41,725 nucleotides of DNA. Source: Opitutus sp. GAS368. Lineage in GTDB: Bacteria > Verrucomicrobiota > Verrucomicrobiia > Opitutales > Opitutaceae. The notes beneath the pieces are model-generated. The model ran no database searches, was not told the DNA's origin, and saw only the letters and a list, made by a program, of their open reading frames with translations. The translations under genes and the position numbers were made by a program. This document shows, one piece after another, positions 8,809-16,386 of this stretch. The stretch is taken from contig CAMDOO010000023.1 in NCBI GenBank assembly GCA_945903545.1, positions 1 through 41,725 of the forward strand, in the 5' to 3' direction. Numbering within the stretch: position 1 is the stretch's first letter; each line of letters begins with the position of its first letter.

Positions 8809-10677
8809 TCAGGGAGTGACCGCAAGACGTTGCCGCAGAGCTTCCGCGTCCCGTCGCGAAGGGTCAAGCCGCAAACAGGTTGCAACGGCAGCAACCGCCA
8901 GTTTGTGGAAATTGGGGCGGAGAGAAAAATGGTAGCCTTGGTAAAACCAGCCGGTGGCGTTGTTGGGCGCGAGTCGCAGGGCCTCGTTGAAGGCCGCGCC
9001 GGCATCGCTCCAACGGCCCTGGAGGTCCAGCGCAACTCCCAGCCGGAGCCAGAATTCCGCAACGACGGGAGACAGGGCCAAGGCGCGGCGGGCGGCCTGC
9101 TCGGCCTCCGCGCCCAACGCGGGGTTGCGGCCGGTCTCGATGTGCGTGGTCAGCGTGAGCACGTAAGCCAGGTCCGCCCAAGCCTGCGCATTGACCGGGT
9201 CGATTCCGACGGCCCGCCGCACTCGCGGGAGCGCGAAGGCCAGGAGCGCCCGCTCCTCCCCTGCTCCACCCGGGCCGAGCGCAAAGGAATCGATCCGGCG
9301 CCGCACATCGTAACGCAATGCCTCCGCGCGAAAATGCGGCGCGGCCCGGAGTGCGGTGAATCCCACCACGGCGGCGGCGGCGATCAGGCTGAAAAGGCGC
9401 AGGCTGTTTCCCGCGGGTGCCGCCCCGGGCCAACGGCTCCGAACCGCTAAGGCGCCGACCAGGGCGCAGGCCATACCCAGCGCCGGGATCTTGAAGTGAA
9501 AATCAACGAAGAGCTGCAGCGCAAAGGCGAGCAGGGCAATTCCGAGCGCGGCCGAGGGAAACGGGGCCCCCGCGCTTTCCTTCTCATCGCGTCGCCACCA
9601 ATAGCAGCGGCCCACCAGCACCGCGATGACGCCAAAGAGCAGCCCGAACCCCACCGCCCCGTAATCGCTCAGCGTGTTCAGGTAGTCGTTGTGCGCCCAC
9701 TGCGCGTCGTCCTGGAAGTTCTCCGGGCGGAATTTCTCCAGCAGCACGTTGTAGCTGCCGGCGCCCCCGCCAGTCGCCGGATGCTCACGGAAGATCGACC
9801 ACCCGATCCGCCACATGATCGGGCGCGTGCGCTCGCCGCCGTCGGCCACCAGCTGGTCGATCCGCAGCCGCACCCCGGGCACCGACTGGTAAAGCGCGAG
9901 GCCCGCCGCGATCAGCGCGGCAAGGACTCCAACGGAAACCGCCAGGCGCTGGCCGAGGCTGCGCCGGCCCGCGAGCAGTGGCCAAGCCGCCAGGGCCAGC
10001 GCGAGTGCGAGCCAGGCTCCGCGGCTGATCGTGAGGATCAGGCCAAGGGCAAAAATCGCGGCCAGCGTCCACGCGAACATCCGCCGACCCGGCGCCAGCG
10101 CGCGGTTGAACCCGGCGGCGAGCGCCGGCGGCAAAAGCAGCAGCAGCAACGCCCCAAGGCTATTGGGAATGCCAAAAGGTCCGCTGGAACGGCCAATGAA
10201 TTGCGGCGCCTGGAGACGTCCCAGCATCAGCCACTCCTGGTCGAAAAAACGCTGGTAGACGGCGAGCCCCACGGCGACGACACCCAGCAACGCGAGCAGC
10301 CCAATCAGGGCATTCCGTGCGGGTGCCGCGTGCACCCCGTTGAGGACCGCCCAGAACACGGCCCCGGCCTGCGCCCAGAGCAGCCAGTCATGCCAGCCCA
10401 GCCAGCCAACCGGGGTGAGCCACGCCGCATTCGCCGCAGCATACGCCAAGAAGGGCAGCAGCAGCCAACCGGCGGGATGCGGCGCGGGTCCCTTCTGCAA
10501 TGCGCCGGCGAGCAAGACGGAGACCAGCAGCGCGGCGTTGAGCCAGACGGTGACCACCATGGTCTCGGGCCGGTAACCACCGAGGCAGAGCGTGGTCCAC
10601 GTGAGACTCATCCCGAGCAGACCAACATGTATCCATTCCCAAGCGGACGCACGGGAGGGAGAAGTCGACGGTGCCAT
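8809..10677 (-). CDS. O-antigen ligase / Wzy-like polymerase with C-terminal TPR
   Basis: An integral membrane protein of 622 residues with about twelve hydrophobic segments. The Wzy_C (O-antigen ligase) region includes the large extracytoplasmic loop and the HNDYLNTLSDYGAVGFGL motif near residue 329. The last ~120 residues are soluble and form tetratricopeptide-like repeats (ALALSPVVAEFWLRLGVALDLQ, AFNEALRLAPNNATGWFYQGYHF). Proteins of this type polymerise or ligate lipid-linked glycans at the outer face of the inner membrane; the exact glycan is unknown. No other polysaccharide genes lie next to it apart from manC far to the right. It runs head-to-tail into the FecR gene, so the two may be co-transcribed. 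Confidence 0.87.
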   Translation of the reverse strand: MAPSTSPSRASAWEWIHVGLLGMSLTWTTLCLGGYRPETMVVTVWLNAALLVSVLLAGALQKGPAPHPAGWLLLPFLAYAAANAAWLTPVGWLGWHDWLLWAQAGAVFWAVLNGVHAAPARNALIGLLALLGVVAVGLAVYQRFFDQEWLMLGRLQAPQFIGRSSGPFGIPNSLGALLLLLLPPALAAGFNRALAPGRRMFAWTLAAIFALGLILTISRGAWLALALALAAWPLLAGRRSLGQRLAVSVGVLAALIAAGLALYQSVPGVRLRIDQLVADGGERTRPIMWRIGWSIFREHPATGGGAGSYNVLLEKFRPENFQDDAQWAHNDYLNTLSDYGAVGFGLLFGVIAVLVGRCYWWRRDEKESAGAPFPSAALGIALLAFALQLFVDFHFKIPALGMACALVGALAVRSRWPGAAPAGNSLRLFSLIAAAAVVGFTALRAAPHFRAEALRYDVRRRIDSFALGPGGAGEERALLAFALPRVRRAVGIDPVNAQAWADLAYVLTLTTHIETGRNPALGAEAEQAARRALALSPVVAEFWLRLGVALDLQGRWSDAGAAFNEALRLAPNNATGWFYQGYHFSLRPNFHKLAVAAVATCLRLDPSRRDAEALRQRLAVTP

Positions 10678-10731
10678 GGAATGCGGGAAAGCAGCGCGAG
10701 GCTAGGCACCGCGGCAGATCTGTTCCCAGCC

Positions 10732-10764
10732 AAAAAAAGCGCCAGCCCCCGGAAGGGCTGGCGC
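10732..10764 (-). terminator. Rho-independent terminator of glutamine synthetase gene
   Basis: A perfect 10-bp stem on the minus strand (10755-10764 with 10739-10748), 6-base loop, followed by seven T (10738-10732). It starts 22 bases beyond the glutamine synthetase stop codon and separates this gene from the O-antigen-ligase gene. Confidence 0.92.
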
Positions 10765-10786
10765 GGAGAGTGCAACCGGAGGCTGC

Positions 10787-11818
10787 TCAGGTGAGCGGCA
10801 CCGACTGGATCGTGTTGAGGATCCGGCCGGCGACCAGGTAAGGATCGGCGGCGGAGTTCGGACGACGATCCTCGAGGTAGCCCTTGTAGCCGCTGTTGAC
10901 GAAGCTGTGCGGCACGCGCACGGAGGCACCGCGGTCGGCGATCCCGTAACTGAACTTATCGATCGACTGCGTCTCGTGCAGGCCGGTGAGGCGGAGGTGG
11001 TTCTCCGGACCGTACACGGCGATGTGCTCGTTGCAGTTCTTGCTGAAGGCGGCCATAAGCTTTTCGAAGTAGGCTTTGCCCCCGACCTCGCGCATGTGCT
11101 TGGTCGAGAAGTTGGAGTGCATGCCGGAACCGTTCCAATCCAGCGCCTGCTGGAAGGGCCCGAGGATGGGCTTGCAGCGCCACTCGATGTCGATGCCGTA
11201 GCTTTCGCAGAGGCGGGCGAGGATGTAGCGGGCGACCCACACCTGGTCAGCAGCGCTCTTGGAGCCCTTGCCGAAGATCTGGAACTCCCACTGGCCCTTG
11301 GCGACCTCGGCATTGATGCCCTCGTGGTTGATGCCGGCATCGAGGCAGAGATCCAGGTGCTTCTCGACGATCTCGCGGGCGACGGAGCCGACGTTCTTGT
11401 AGCCGACGCCGGTGTAGAAAGGACCCTGCGGGGCCGGGTATCCGTCCTTCGGGAAACCGAGGGGCGCGCCGTCCTTCCAGAGGAAGTACTCCTGCTCAAA
11501 CCCGAACCAGGTGTCCGCATCATCCGGGATCGAAGCGCGGGAATTGGAGGGATGGGCCTCGCCGGTGTGGAGGTAGGTCTCGCACATCACGAGCACGCCA
11601 TTCTTGCGGGTCGTGTCCGGGAAAACCGCCACCGGCTTCAGCACGACGTCCGAGCTCTTGCCCTCGGCCTGCTGGGTGGAGCTGCCGTCAAATCCCCACG
11701 CCGGAAGCTCGGCGAGCTTGGGGAAGGCGGAGAACTCCTTGATCTGCGTCTTGCTGCGGAGGCTCGCAAGGGGCTGGTAGCCGTCGAGCCAGATGTATTC
11801 CAGTTTGTATTTGGGCAT
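10787..11818 (-). CDS. glnII: Type II glutamine synthetase (GSII)
   Basis: ATP-dependent amidation of glutamate with ammonia. The 343-residue length and motifs fit the short eukaryote-like type II enzyme rather than the ~470-residue type I. Visible are LEYIWLDGYQPLASLRSKT at the N-terminus, WGFDGSSTQQAEG, DTWFGFEQEYF (metal-binding glutamates), INAEVAKGQWEFQI, NGSGMHSNFST and ENHLRLTG. The frame stays open to 11884, but the ATG at 11818 (MPKYKLEYIW) is the family start. There is no adenylylation-site region of type I enzymes. A candidate sigma-54 promoter lies about 90 bases upstream and a strong terminator follows, so the gene is probably monocistronic and nitrogen-regulated. No other nitrogen genes are in view. 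Confidence 0.95.
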   Translation of the reverse strand: MPKYKLEYIWLDGYQPLASLRSKTQIKEFSAFPKLAELPAWGFDGSSTQQAEGKSSDVVLKPVAVFPDTTRKNGVLVMCETYLHTGEAHPSNSRASIPDDADTWFGFEQEYFLWKDGAPLGFPKDGYPAPQGPFYTGVGYKNVGSVAREIVEKHLDLCLDAGINHEGINAEVAKGQWEFQIFGKGSKSAADQVWVARYILARLCESYGIDIEWRCKPILGPFQQALDWNGSGMHSNFSTKHMREVGGKAYFEKLMAAFSKNCNEHIAVYGPENHLRLTGLHETQSIDKFSYGIADRGASVRVPHSFVNSGYKGYLEDRRPNSAADPYLVAGRILNTIQSVPLT

Positions 11819-11910
11819 AGGATGATGGTTTTGGGAGGTGAGTGGAGTTTTGGAGCCAACCGGGTCAGCACAACGCGAACCCAAGCCGGATGAAAACTCC
11901 GTTGGAATTC

Positions 11911-11926
11911 AGCACCTGCCATGCCA
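11911..11926 (-). promoter_or_regulatory. Candidate sigma-54 (-24/-12) promoter of glnII
   Basis: The minus strand reads TGGCATGGCAGGTGCT, matching 10 of the 12 defined positions of TGGCACGNNNNTTGCW with GG and GC at exactly the required spacing. The start point would fall near 11900, giving a leader of about 80 bases before the ATG at 11818. Sigma-54 control of glutamine synthetase is well established in other bacteria. I did not find an obvious enhancer-protein binding pair upstream. Confidence 0.6.
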
Positions 11927-12037
11927 GAGGCAATCAGAAGTTTTATTCATCCTGATTATTCCAGAAAACGGGTTTGTAATGTCCCAAGTAGCCTTCGCGG
12001 GCTTGCTTCCGGGCCCTTGCTCCTCTCTTTCCGGGGT

Positions 12038-12445
12038 ATGCAGGAGGGAAAAGACACCGTCAGGGCGCTCGTCCGCATCGGCTATGATGGGCGGGTCACC
12101 AAGATATTCCGGGGCAGCCGGGCCAAGGAGCGTTTCGACAACGAAGTGCGGGTGCTCAAGCACTTGGAAACGCGGGGCTGCAACTTCGTGCCCAAGCTAA
12201 TTGAGCATGATCCGGCCGAGCTGCGCATGGTGACCACCAACTGCGGCGCCCGGGTGGAGCACCTGAATGAAGCCCGACAGAAGGAACTTTTCGCCGAGTT
12301 GGAGCAATACGGGGTGCGTCATGAGGATCCTTACTTGCGAAACATCACCTACCGGGTCTCGGACGGCCGCTTTTGCATCATCGACTTCGAGTTTGCCACC
12401 CTCCTCGACGACGGCGGCCACGTTTCCCTGAAGCCCGACCCATGA
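12038..12445 (+). CDS. Miniature protein-kinase-like protein
   Basis: The 135-residue product keeps the landmarks of the kinase fold in order but is about half the usual length. It has a beta3-like lysine (GRVTKIFRG, near residue 20), an alphaC-like glutamate (DNEVRVLKHLE), a hinge-like segment, a catalytic loop HEDPYLRN (H-x-D with a following N) and a DFE motif (CIIDFEFATLL) in place of DFG. No glycine-rich loop and no activation-segment C-lobe are seen. I start it at the ATG at 12038; the frame is open to 11921, but that upstream part overlaps the divergent promoter region. Its stop codon overlaps the start of the PP2C gene (ATGA), so the two are translationally coupled. It could phosphorylate a protein or a small molecule, or be a non-catalytic partner. 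Confidence 0.75.
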   Translation: MQEGKDTVRALVRIGYDGRVTKIFRGSRAKERFDNEVRVLKHLETRGCNFVPKLIEHDPAELRMVTTNCGARVEHLNEARQKELFAELEQYGVRHEDPYLRNITYRVSDGRFCIIDFEFATLLDDGGHVSLKPDP

Positions 12446-13311
12446 GTGCCGCCCCCGACGACGCTGCCTTCACTCTCATCTGGTCGGCCCAGACCGACCG
12501 CGGGCGCGTCCGCCAGAACAACGAGGACTCTTTCCTCGCCCTGACCTTCGACGGCCGCGAGGTGCGCTACCTCGGCAAGACCGGGCAGGCCTCCCTCGCC
12601 GGGGCGGACTTTGTGTTCGCGGTGAGCGATGGCATGGGCGGGGCCAAGTCGGGCGAGTTCGCGAGCAAGATCACGGTCGAGCGGATCACCCGGCTGCTCC
12701 CGGCCAGCTTCAAGCTCGCCGCCCACGGACTCGACCGCGGCTTCAAGGACGTGCTGGAGGAACTCTTCGCCAGCATTCACCACGAGATGATCAAGCTCGG
12801 AAGCTCCTACGAGGAGCTCTCCGGCATGGGCGCCACGCTCAGCCTCGCCTGGTTCACGCCGGGCTGGTGCTACTTCGGTCATTTGGGCGACAGCCGCATC
12901 TACCATTTTCCGGCCGCCGGCGGGATCAAGCAGGTCACCCACGACCACACCTATGTCGGGTGGTTGCGCCGCGAGGGAAAACTCAACGAGCGCGAGGCCC
13001 GCACCCATCCGGGCCGCAACGCGCTCAACCAGGCCCTCGGCTCCCAGCACCAGTTCGTCGAGCCGCAGATCGGCGCGGTCGGCTGCTCGGCGGGTGACCG
13101 GTTCCTGATCTGTTCCGACGGGTTGGTCGACGGGCTTTGGGATGCCAACCTCGAGGACCTGATCCGCCTCGTCCCGGCCGGATCCGACGGTCTCCCTGTC
13201 GCGCAACGCCTCGTCCGCGAGGCGGTCGAGCTTTCCGGCCGCGACAACGCCACCGCCGTTGTGGTCGAGGTCGGCGCGCCGGCCGCCGCAGCTCCAAAAT
13301 CTGAAATTTGA
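12442..13311 (+). CDS. PP2C-family Ser/Thr protein phosphatase
   Basis: A cytoplasmic metal-dependent phosphatase of 289 residues. It has the PP2C motifs in order: TDRGRVRQNNEDSF, FAVSDGMGGAKSGEFAS (metal aspartate and glycine), GMGATLSLAWF, FGHLGDSRIYHF, HDHTYVGWLRREGKL, GDRFLICSDGLVDGLWD and GRDNATAVVVEV. There is no membrane segment or sensor domain. It begins within the stop codon of the kinase-like gene (ATGA overlap at 12442), which implies a functional pair. The last codons and the stop lie inside an AATCTGAAATTT-type repeat, so the C-terminal KSEI is repeat-encoded. Confidence 0.95.
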   Translation: MSAAPDDAAFTLIWSAQTDRGRVRQNNEDSFLALTFDGREVRYLGKTGQASLAGADFVFAVSDGMGGAKSGEFASKITVERITRLLPASFKLAAHGLDRGFKDVLEELFASIHHEMIKLGSSYEELSGMGATLSLAWFTPGWCYFGHLGDSRIYHFPAAGGIKQVTHDHTYVGWLRREGKLNEREARTHPGRNALNQALGSQHQFVEPQIGAVGCSAGDRFLICSDGLVDGLWDANLEDLIRLVPAGSDGLPVAQRLVREAVELSGRDNATAVVVEVGAPAAAAPKSEI

Positions 13312-13385
13312 AATCTGAAATTTTAGTTGCTCCACTCCCCGCCGACTGAAGGACCATCCGACCTTTCGGATTTCAGATTTCAAAT
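13298..13385. repeat. Inverted AAATCTGAAATTT-type intergenic repeat
   Basis: An AT-rich block in otherwise GC-rich DNA. Two tandem copies of a motif close to AAATCTGAAATTT (13298-13323) are followed 47 bases later by the inverted copy. Arms 13306-13321 and 13370-13385 are perfect 16-base complements. The left copy supplies the TGA stop of the PP2C gene. It may fold as a terminator-like hairpin between the PP2C and cyclotransferase genes. Confidence 0.8.
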
Positions 13386-13397
13386 ATTCCCCGCCGC

Positions 13398-13769
13398 ATG
13401 ACCCTCCTCTTCGTCTACGGCACGTTGAAACGCGGCGGCGAGAACCACCTCCATCTGACGGGCCAGCGCTTGGTCGGCCCGGCCGCGACGTCACCGGGCT
13501 TCACGCTCTACGGGTTGCAGGGTTTTCCCGGCATGGTGCGCGCCGCGGATGCCATGGACGGCGTGACCGGGGAACTGTGGGAGGTCGACGCGGGCTGCCT
13601 GCGCACCCTGGACATCCTCGAGGGCACCGCGGAAAAACTCTACGAACGCATGCCAATCTCGTTGCTTCCGCCCTATGCGGATCTCCCCGTGCAGACCTAC
13701 CTCTACCTCCGCAGCCTCGAGCGTCGACCGCGCGTGGGTTCGACTTGGGCCGGTAGAGCACTGCCCTAA
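13398..13769 (+). CDS. Gamma-glutamylcyclotransferase (AIG2/GGCT-like) family protein
   Basis: A 123-residue protein of the AIG2-like GGCT fold. The N-terminal FVYGTLKRGGENH is the substrate-binding YGTL loop, and the acid in LDILEGTAEKLYER matches the catalytic glutamate position. Family members release 5-oxoproline from gamma-glutamyl amines or peptides; the substrate here is unknown. It follows the PP2C gene by 86 bases filled with repeat sequence, and its stop overlaps by four bases the end of the converging dnaX extension. Confidence 0.87.
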   Translation: MTLLFVYGTLKRGGENHLHLTGQRLVGPAATSPGFTLYGLQGFPGMVRAADAMDGVTGELWEVDAGCLRTLDILEGTAEKLYERMPISLLPPYADLPVQTYLYLRSLERRPRVGSTWAGRALP

Positions 13770-14109
13770 TCCTTCAGCGTCGAGGCAGGCATCCGCTGGA
13801 CGTTGATGAATTTCACGCGGAAGAGATCGTCGAGTGCCTCCCGGACATCCTGCGGGATGCGAGCGACCATGGCATCGAGAGCAGGCAGCGGTGCATCCGG
13901 TGCCGCGGGACGCTGGGCCGCGGTCTCAGCCGCGGGCAGGTCGTCCGCGCCGACCTTGATAACTTCAAACGTGGCGGCTCCCTCCGGCCAGGGGGCGGCA
14001 TCGTCTTCACCCGGGAATGGCACCGGGGTAGACTCGGACTGGACAGCAGCGACCACCGGCGCGAGCGCGATCGGGAGGACGACGGCCAGTCGCTCCTCCA
14101 ACCGGTCAA
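13766..14109 (-). CDS. dnaX: dnaX -1-frame extension (tau-like C-terminal domain)
   Basis: An open frame of about 114 codons that lies in the -1 frame directly behind the dnaX slippery run and ends with TAG at 13766. It lacks a convincing start of its own; the first possible initiator is a TTG at 14101. Third codon positions are strongly G/C, as in the neighbouring genes, so it looks translated. The sequence is acidic and Ala/Pro-rich in the middle, then ends in a probably folded segment (ALDAMVARIPQDVREALDDLFRVKFINVQRM). If the ribosome or RNA polymerase slips on the A run, DnaX of 383 residues would be extended to about 497, comparable to a tau subunit. An independent small gene starting at the TTG is the alternative. 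Confidence 0.7.
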
Positions 14110-15261
14110 TCAGTCCTTTTTTTTTTCGTCCCCCGCCGCGGCCGGGACCTCGTCAGCGAGGGCTGCGAGCTCCTTAATCAGGCTGTCGATCGCGCGGGCG
14201 CGGCTGGCCTCGACGGCCTTAAGCAGGACGACCTCGAAATTGACCCGCTCGGCGAGCCCGAGCTTCACCCCACCCTCACCTTCGCGCAGAGCATCGAGCA
14301 TGCGCGTGAGTTGCTCGGTGGTGAGTTCGGCGCCGCCGAGGCGGCTGCTCTTGCCCGGACCGGCGATGGAATCCAGCAGCGCGTCGCGCACGAGCGCCTG
14401 CAGGTCGCCCAGCAAGCGGACCAGGTCGCGCCCGCTGGCGTCGCATTCGTCGACGATCGCCACGATCCGGCGGTGGTCGGCCGTGGCGAGCGCACCCGCG
14501 AGCTCGGCGATTTTGTCGCCGGCAACCAGGCCGTAGACATCGAGCACATCCGGCTCGGAAATCTCGGTGCCACAAAAGGAGATCATCTGATCGAGGATCG
14601 ACTGCGCGTCCCGCATCCCGCCGTCGGCGAGCCGGGCGATGCAGGCCAGTGCCTCCGGCGTGACCTTGATCTTCTCTTCCTGGGCGATGGTGGCGAGGCG
14701 GCCGACGATCAGCTCGGAGGGGATCGGGCGCAGGTCGAAGCGCTGGCAGCGCGAGAGGATCGTTGGGAGCACCTTCTGTGCCTCGGTGGTCGCAAAGACG
14801 AACTTCACATGCGGCGGCGGCTCCTCGAGCGTCTTGAGCAGCGCGTTGAACGCCGCGGTCGAGAGCATGTGTACCTCGTCGATGATGTAGACCTTGAACC
14901 GGCCCTGGGCGGGCGTGTAGCGGGCGGTGTCGCGCAGGTCGCGCACCTGGTCGACGCCGTTGTTCGAGGCGCCGTCGATCTCGATCACGTCAAGGTGGGT
15001 GCCCTCGGCGATCGAGAGGCAGGCCGGGTCCTGGGGATCGAAGTCGGCGTTGGGACCGCCGGTGCAATTGAGCGCCTTGGCAAAGATGCGGGCGGTGGAC
15101 GTCTTCCCGGTCCCGCGCGGACCGACGAAGAGATAGGCATGGGCGATGCGGCCGCGGGCGATGGCGTTGCGGAGCGTGCGCACCACATGATCCTGCCCCA
15201 CGACGTCCGCGAAGGTCTGCGGACGCCACTTGCGGGCAATGACTTGATAAGCGGTCGACAC
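14110..15261 (-). CDS. dnaX: DNA polymerase III subunit gamma/tau (unshifted gamma-like form)
   Basis: The clamp-loader ATPase DnaX, 383 residues in the unshifted frame. It starts with [26 protein letters not shown] at a GTG (15261). Walker [21 protein letters not shown], the Walker B/DExx region [54 protein letters not shown] and the domain III helical segment are complete. The zinc-binding region after Walker A is partly degraded (one C and a PACLS remain). The protein stops at TGA 14110-14112, just behind GAA AAA AAA AAG GAC. The ffs RNA gene lies directly upstream on the same strand, a synteny known from other bacteria. See the neighbouring extension and slippery-site entries for the longer form. 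Confidence 0.97.
   Translation of the reverse strand: MSTAYQVIARKWRPQTFADVVGQDHVVRTLRNAIARGRIAHAYLFVGPRGTGKTSTARIFAKALNCTGGPNADFDPQDPACLSIAEGTHLDVIEIDGASNNGVDQVRDLRDTARYTPAQGRFKVYIIDEVHMLSTAAFNALLKTLEEPPPHVKFVFATTEAQKVLPTILSRCQRFDLRPIPSELIVGRLATIAQEEKIKVTPEALACIARLADGGMRDAQSILDQMISFCGTEISEPDVLDVYGLVAGDKIAELAGALATADHRRIVAIVDECDASGRDLVRLLGDLQALVRDALLDSIAGPGKSSRLGGAELTTEQLTRMLDALREGEGGVKLGLAERVNFEVVLLKAVEASRARAIDSLIKELAALADEVPAAAGDEKKKD
14116..14126 (-). promoter_or_regulatory. dnaX slippery site (A10-G)
   Basis: The minus strand carries ten A then G, read in frame as GAA AAA AAA AAG, which contains the classical A AAA AAG -1 heptamer in the correct phase. The unshifted stop is two codons later. 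G-rich sequence lies a few bases upstream. A stem of 6+4 bp with one bulge (14074-14099) begins about 16 bases downstream. Either -1 ribosomal slippage or transcript slippage adding one A would open the extension frame. Confidence 0.75.
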
Positions 15262-15327
15262 CGGGATCAGCCCACGTTCAAAACCGGGAATCGCAATTGT
15301 AAAATCGCACCGTTGCGGCGCGACCTC

Positions 15328-15348
15328 CTTTTTTGCGCAGCAAAAAAG
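15328..15348. terminator. A/T-run hairpin behind ffs
   Basis: A perfect 9-bp inverted repeat (15328-15336 with 15340-15348) with a GCA loop, composed mostly of T6 and A6. It overlaps the U-tract at the 3' end of ffs and sits in the leader of dnaX. It is weak in GC, so it may be a processing or spacer element rather than a terminator. Confidence 0.4.
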
Positions 15349-15446
15349 TGGCCAGGCACTCCACGGCACTGGTAGGACGTCGTTACCGTTGCTGCCTTCC
15401 GGCCCTGGCGGAGTTCACGCGCCTGCCCATGCATGGCGCCTGGCCG
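15345..15446 (-). ncRNA. ffs: Signal recognition particle RNA (small bacterial type)
   Basis: The minus strand holds the universally conserved SRP domain IV, with the GCCAGGGCCGGAAGGCAGCA apical motif (positions ~15387-15408). The ends pair: 15438-15445 with 15350-15357 form a perfect 8-bp terminal helix, followed by six T (15347-15342). About 100 nucleotides, the small 4.5S-like class. It binds Ffh for co-translational membrane targeting. The run of T and a following T6/A6 hairpin (15328-15348) probably end the transcript. dnaX starts about 80 bases downstream. Confidence 0.93.
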
Positions 15447-15496
15447 GGGCGGAACATGCGGCGACCCGGTCGGGGCGCAAACACAAACCGCAGGTG

Positions 15497-16072
15497 TCAG
15501 TTGCCCGCAGGCGCGGGTGACTTGGGCTCGACCGGGTTTGGGCGCGGTTCCTGGGCGGACCGGTCGGGAAAACCGCTGCCGCGGCCACCGTTGGGGTTGA
15601 AACCACCGCGGTCACCCCGGCCACCACTGCCACGGGGAAAATTCGACGCGCCATTCTGCGGACCACCCCCCCGGCCGCCACGACCCTGGCCGTCCAAGGT
15701 CAGGCCCCGGCTTTTCTGGATGACATCGAGCTTGGCGATCTGCTCGGGCGTGAGGTTTTTCTTAATGTCTGCCTCCGCCTTTTCGACTATCGGACGGAGA
15801 ACCGCCGCGGTATCAAGGTTCGCCTGCCGGCGGATCTCGTCGACGTCGGATTGGATCCTGTCGAGGATCGGCTTGATCTTCGTGGTCTGGACCTCGGTGA
15901 GATCGAGCCCCTGGACATAGCGCCGCAGGAGCATCGGGTCCGTCGGCGGACGCGACGGACTGCGGGCTTGGATCACCCGCTGTCCCACACCGAGCGCGAA
16001 AAAGCCACCGAAGACGGTGCCGGCCACAAAGACCCCGACGAAGGCCACGACGACTTTCCAAGTATTACCCAT
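15497..16072 (-). CDS. Spy/CpxP-like periplasmic protein with Gly-rich tail
   Basis: The 191-residue product has an N-terminal membrane anchor or signal (VVVAFVGVFVAGTVFGGFFALGVG). A helical Spy/CpxP-like segment follows at about residues 40-125 (LDLTEVQTTKIKPILDRIQSDVDEIRRQ ... KKNLTPEQIAKLDVIQKSR), with the LTPEQ motif of that family. The last 65 residues are low complexity, rich in Gly, Arg, Asn and Pro with RGG-type repeats. Family members are periplasmic chaperones or metal sensors under envelope-stress control. It is the third gene of a sigma factor / membrane protein / Spy-like operon, which fits an envelope-stress loop. The function of the Gly-rich tail is unknown. Confidence 0.8.
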   Translation of the reverse strand: MGNTWKVVVAFVGVFVAGTVFGGFFALGVGQRVIQARSPSRPPTDPMLLRRYVQGLDLTEVQTTKIKPILDRIQSDVDEIRRQANLDTAAVLRPIVEKAEADIKKNLTPEQIAKLDVIQKSRGLTLDGQGRGGRGGGPQNGASNFPRGSGGRGDRGGFNPNGGRGSGFPDRSAQEPRPNPVEPKSPAPAGN

Positions 16073-16077
16073 GGGAT

Positions 16078-16386
16078 TCAGGACTGTCCGAAGAGCATGG
16101 CGACCGGGTCGTCCAAGGTCTCGATATCCTCGGACGAATTTGTGAGCCCGAAGGACGAATAGTTCACCAGCACGCTGGCAATCACGAGCGCCGCCGCGAC
16201 CCAGAGGGCGCGCGGGGCGAGCAGTTCGAACAGGGAGGCAACGCGGCGCTCCGACTCCTCGAAAGCGAGGGCGGCCACGCGCGTCGCAAAGCCCATGGGG
16301 GCGGACACGTCGAGGGTCTCGGCGGGAGCGCGGCGGGCCAGGGCAGTCAGCCGGGGCCAGATTTGGCGGGAGTCGTGGGAGTTCAT
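16078..16386 (-). CDS. Small single-pass membrane protein, probable anti-sigma partner
   Basis: A 102-residue protein with a soluble N-terminal part (about 65 residues, including FATRVAALAFEESERRVASLFELL), one membrane helix (LWVAAALVIASVLVNYSSF) and a short tail. It starts at the ATG overlapping the stop codon of the ECF sigma gene (ATGA at 16386-16383) and ends five bases before the Spy-like gene. Position, topology and size fit an anti-sigma regulator, but I see no ZAS (HxxxCxxC) zinc motif or other recognisable anti-sigma domain, so the role is inferred from context only. Confidence 0.7.
   Translation of the reverse strand: MNSHDSRQIWPRLTALARRAPAETLDVSAPMGFATRVAALAFEESERRVASLFELLAPRALWVAAALVIASVLVNYSSFGLTNSSEDIETLDDPVAMLFGQS

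Noticed and set aside
14117-14126. The A10 run in dnaX as a simple sequencing error
   Set aside because: Cannot be excluded, but the phase of A AAA AAG, the immediate stop and known dnaX recoding make programmed slippage more likely; kept as a finding with a refutation test.
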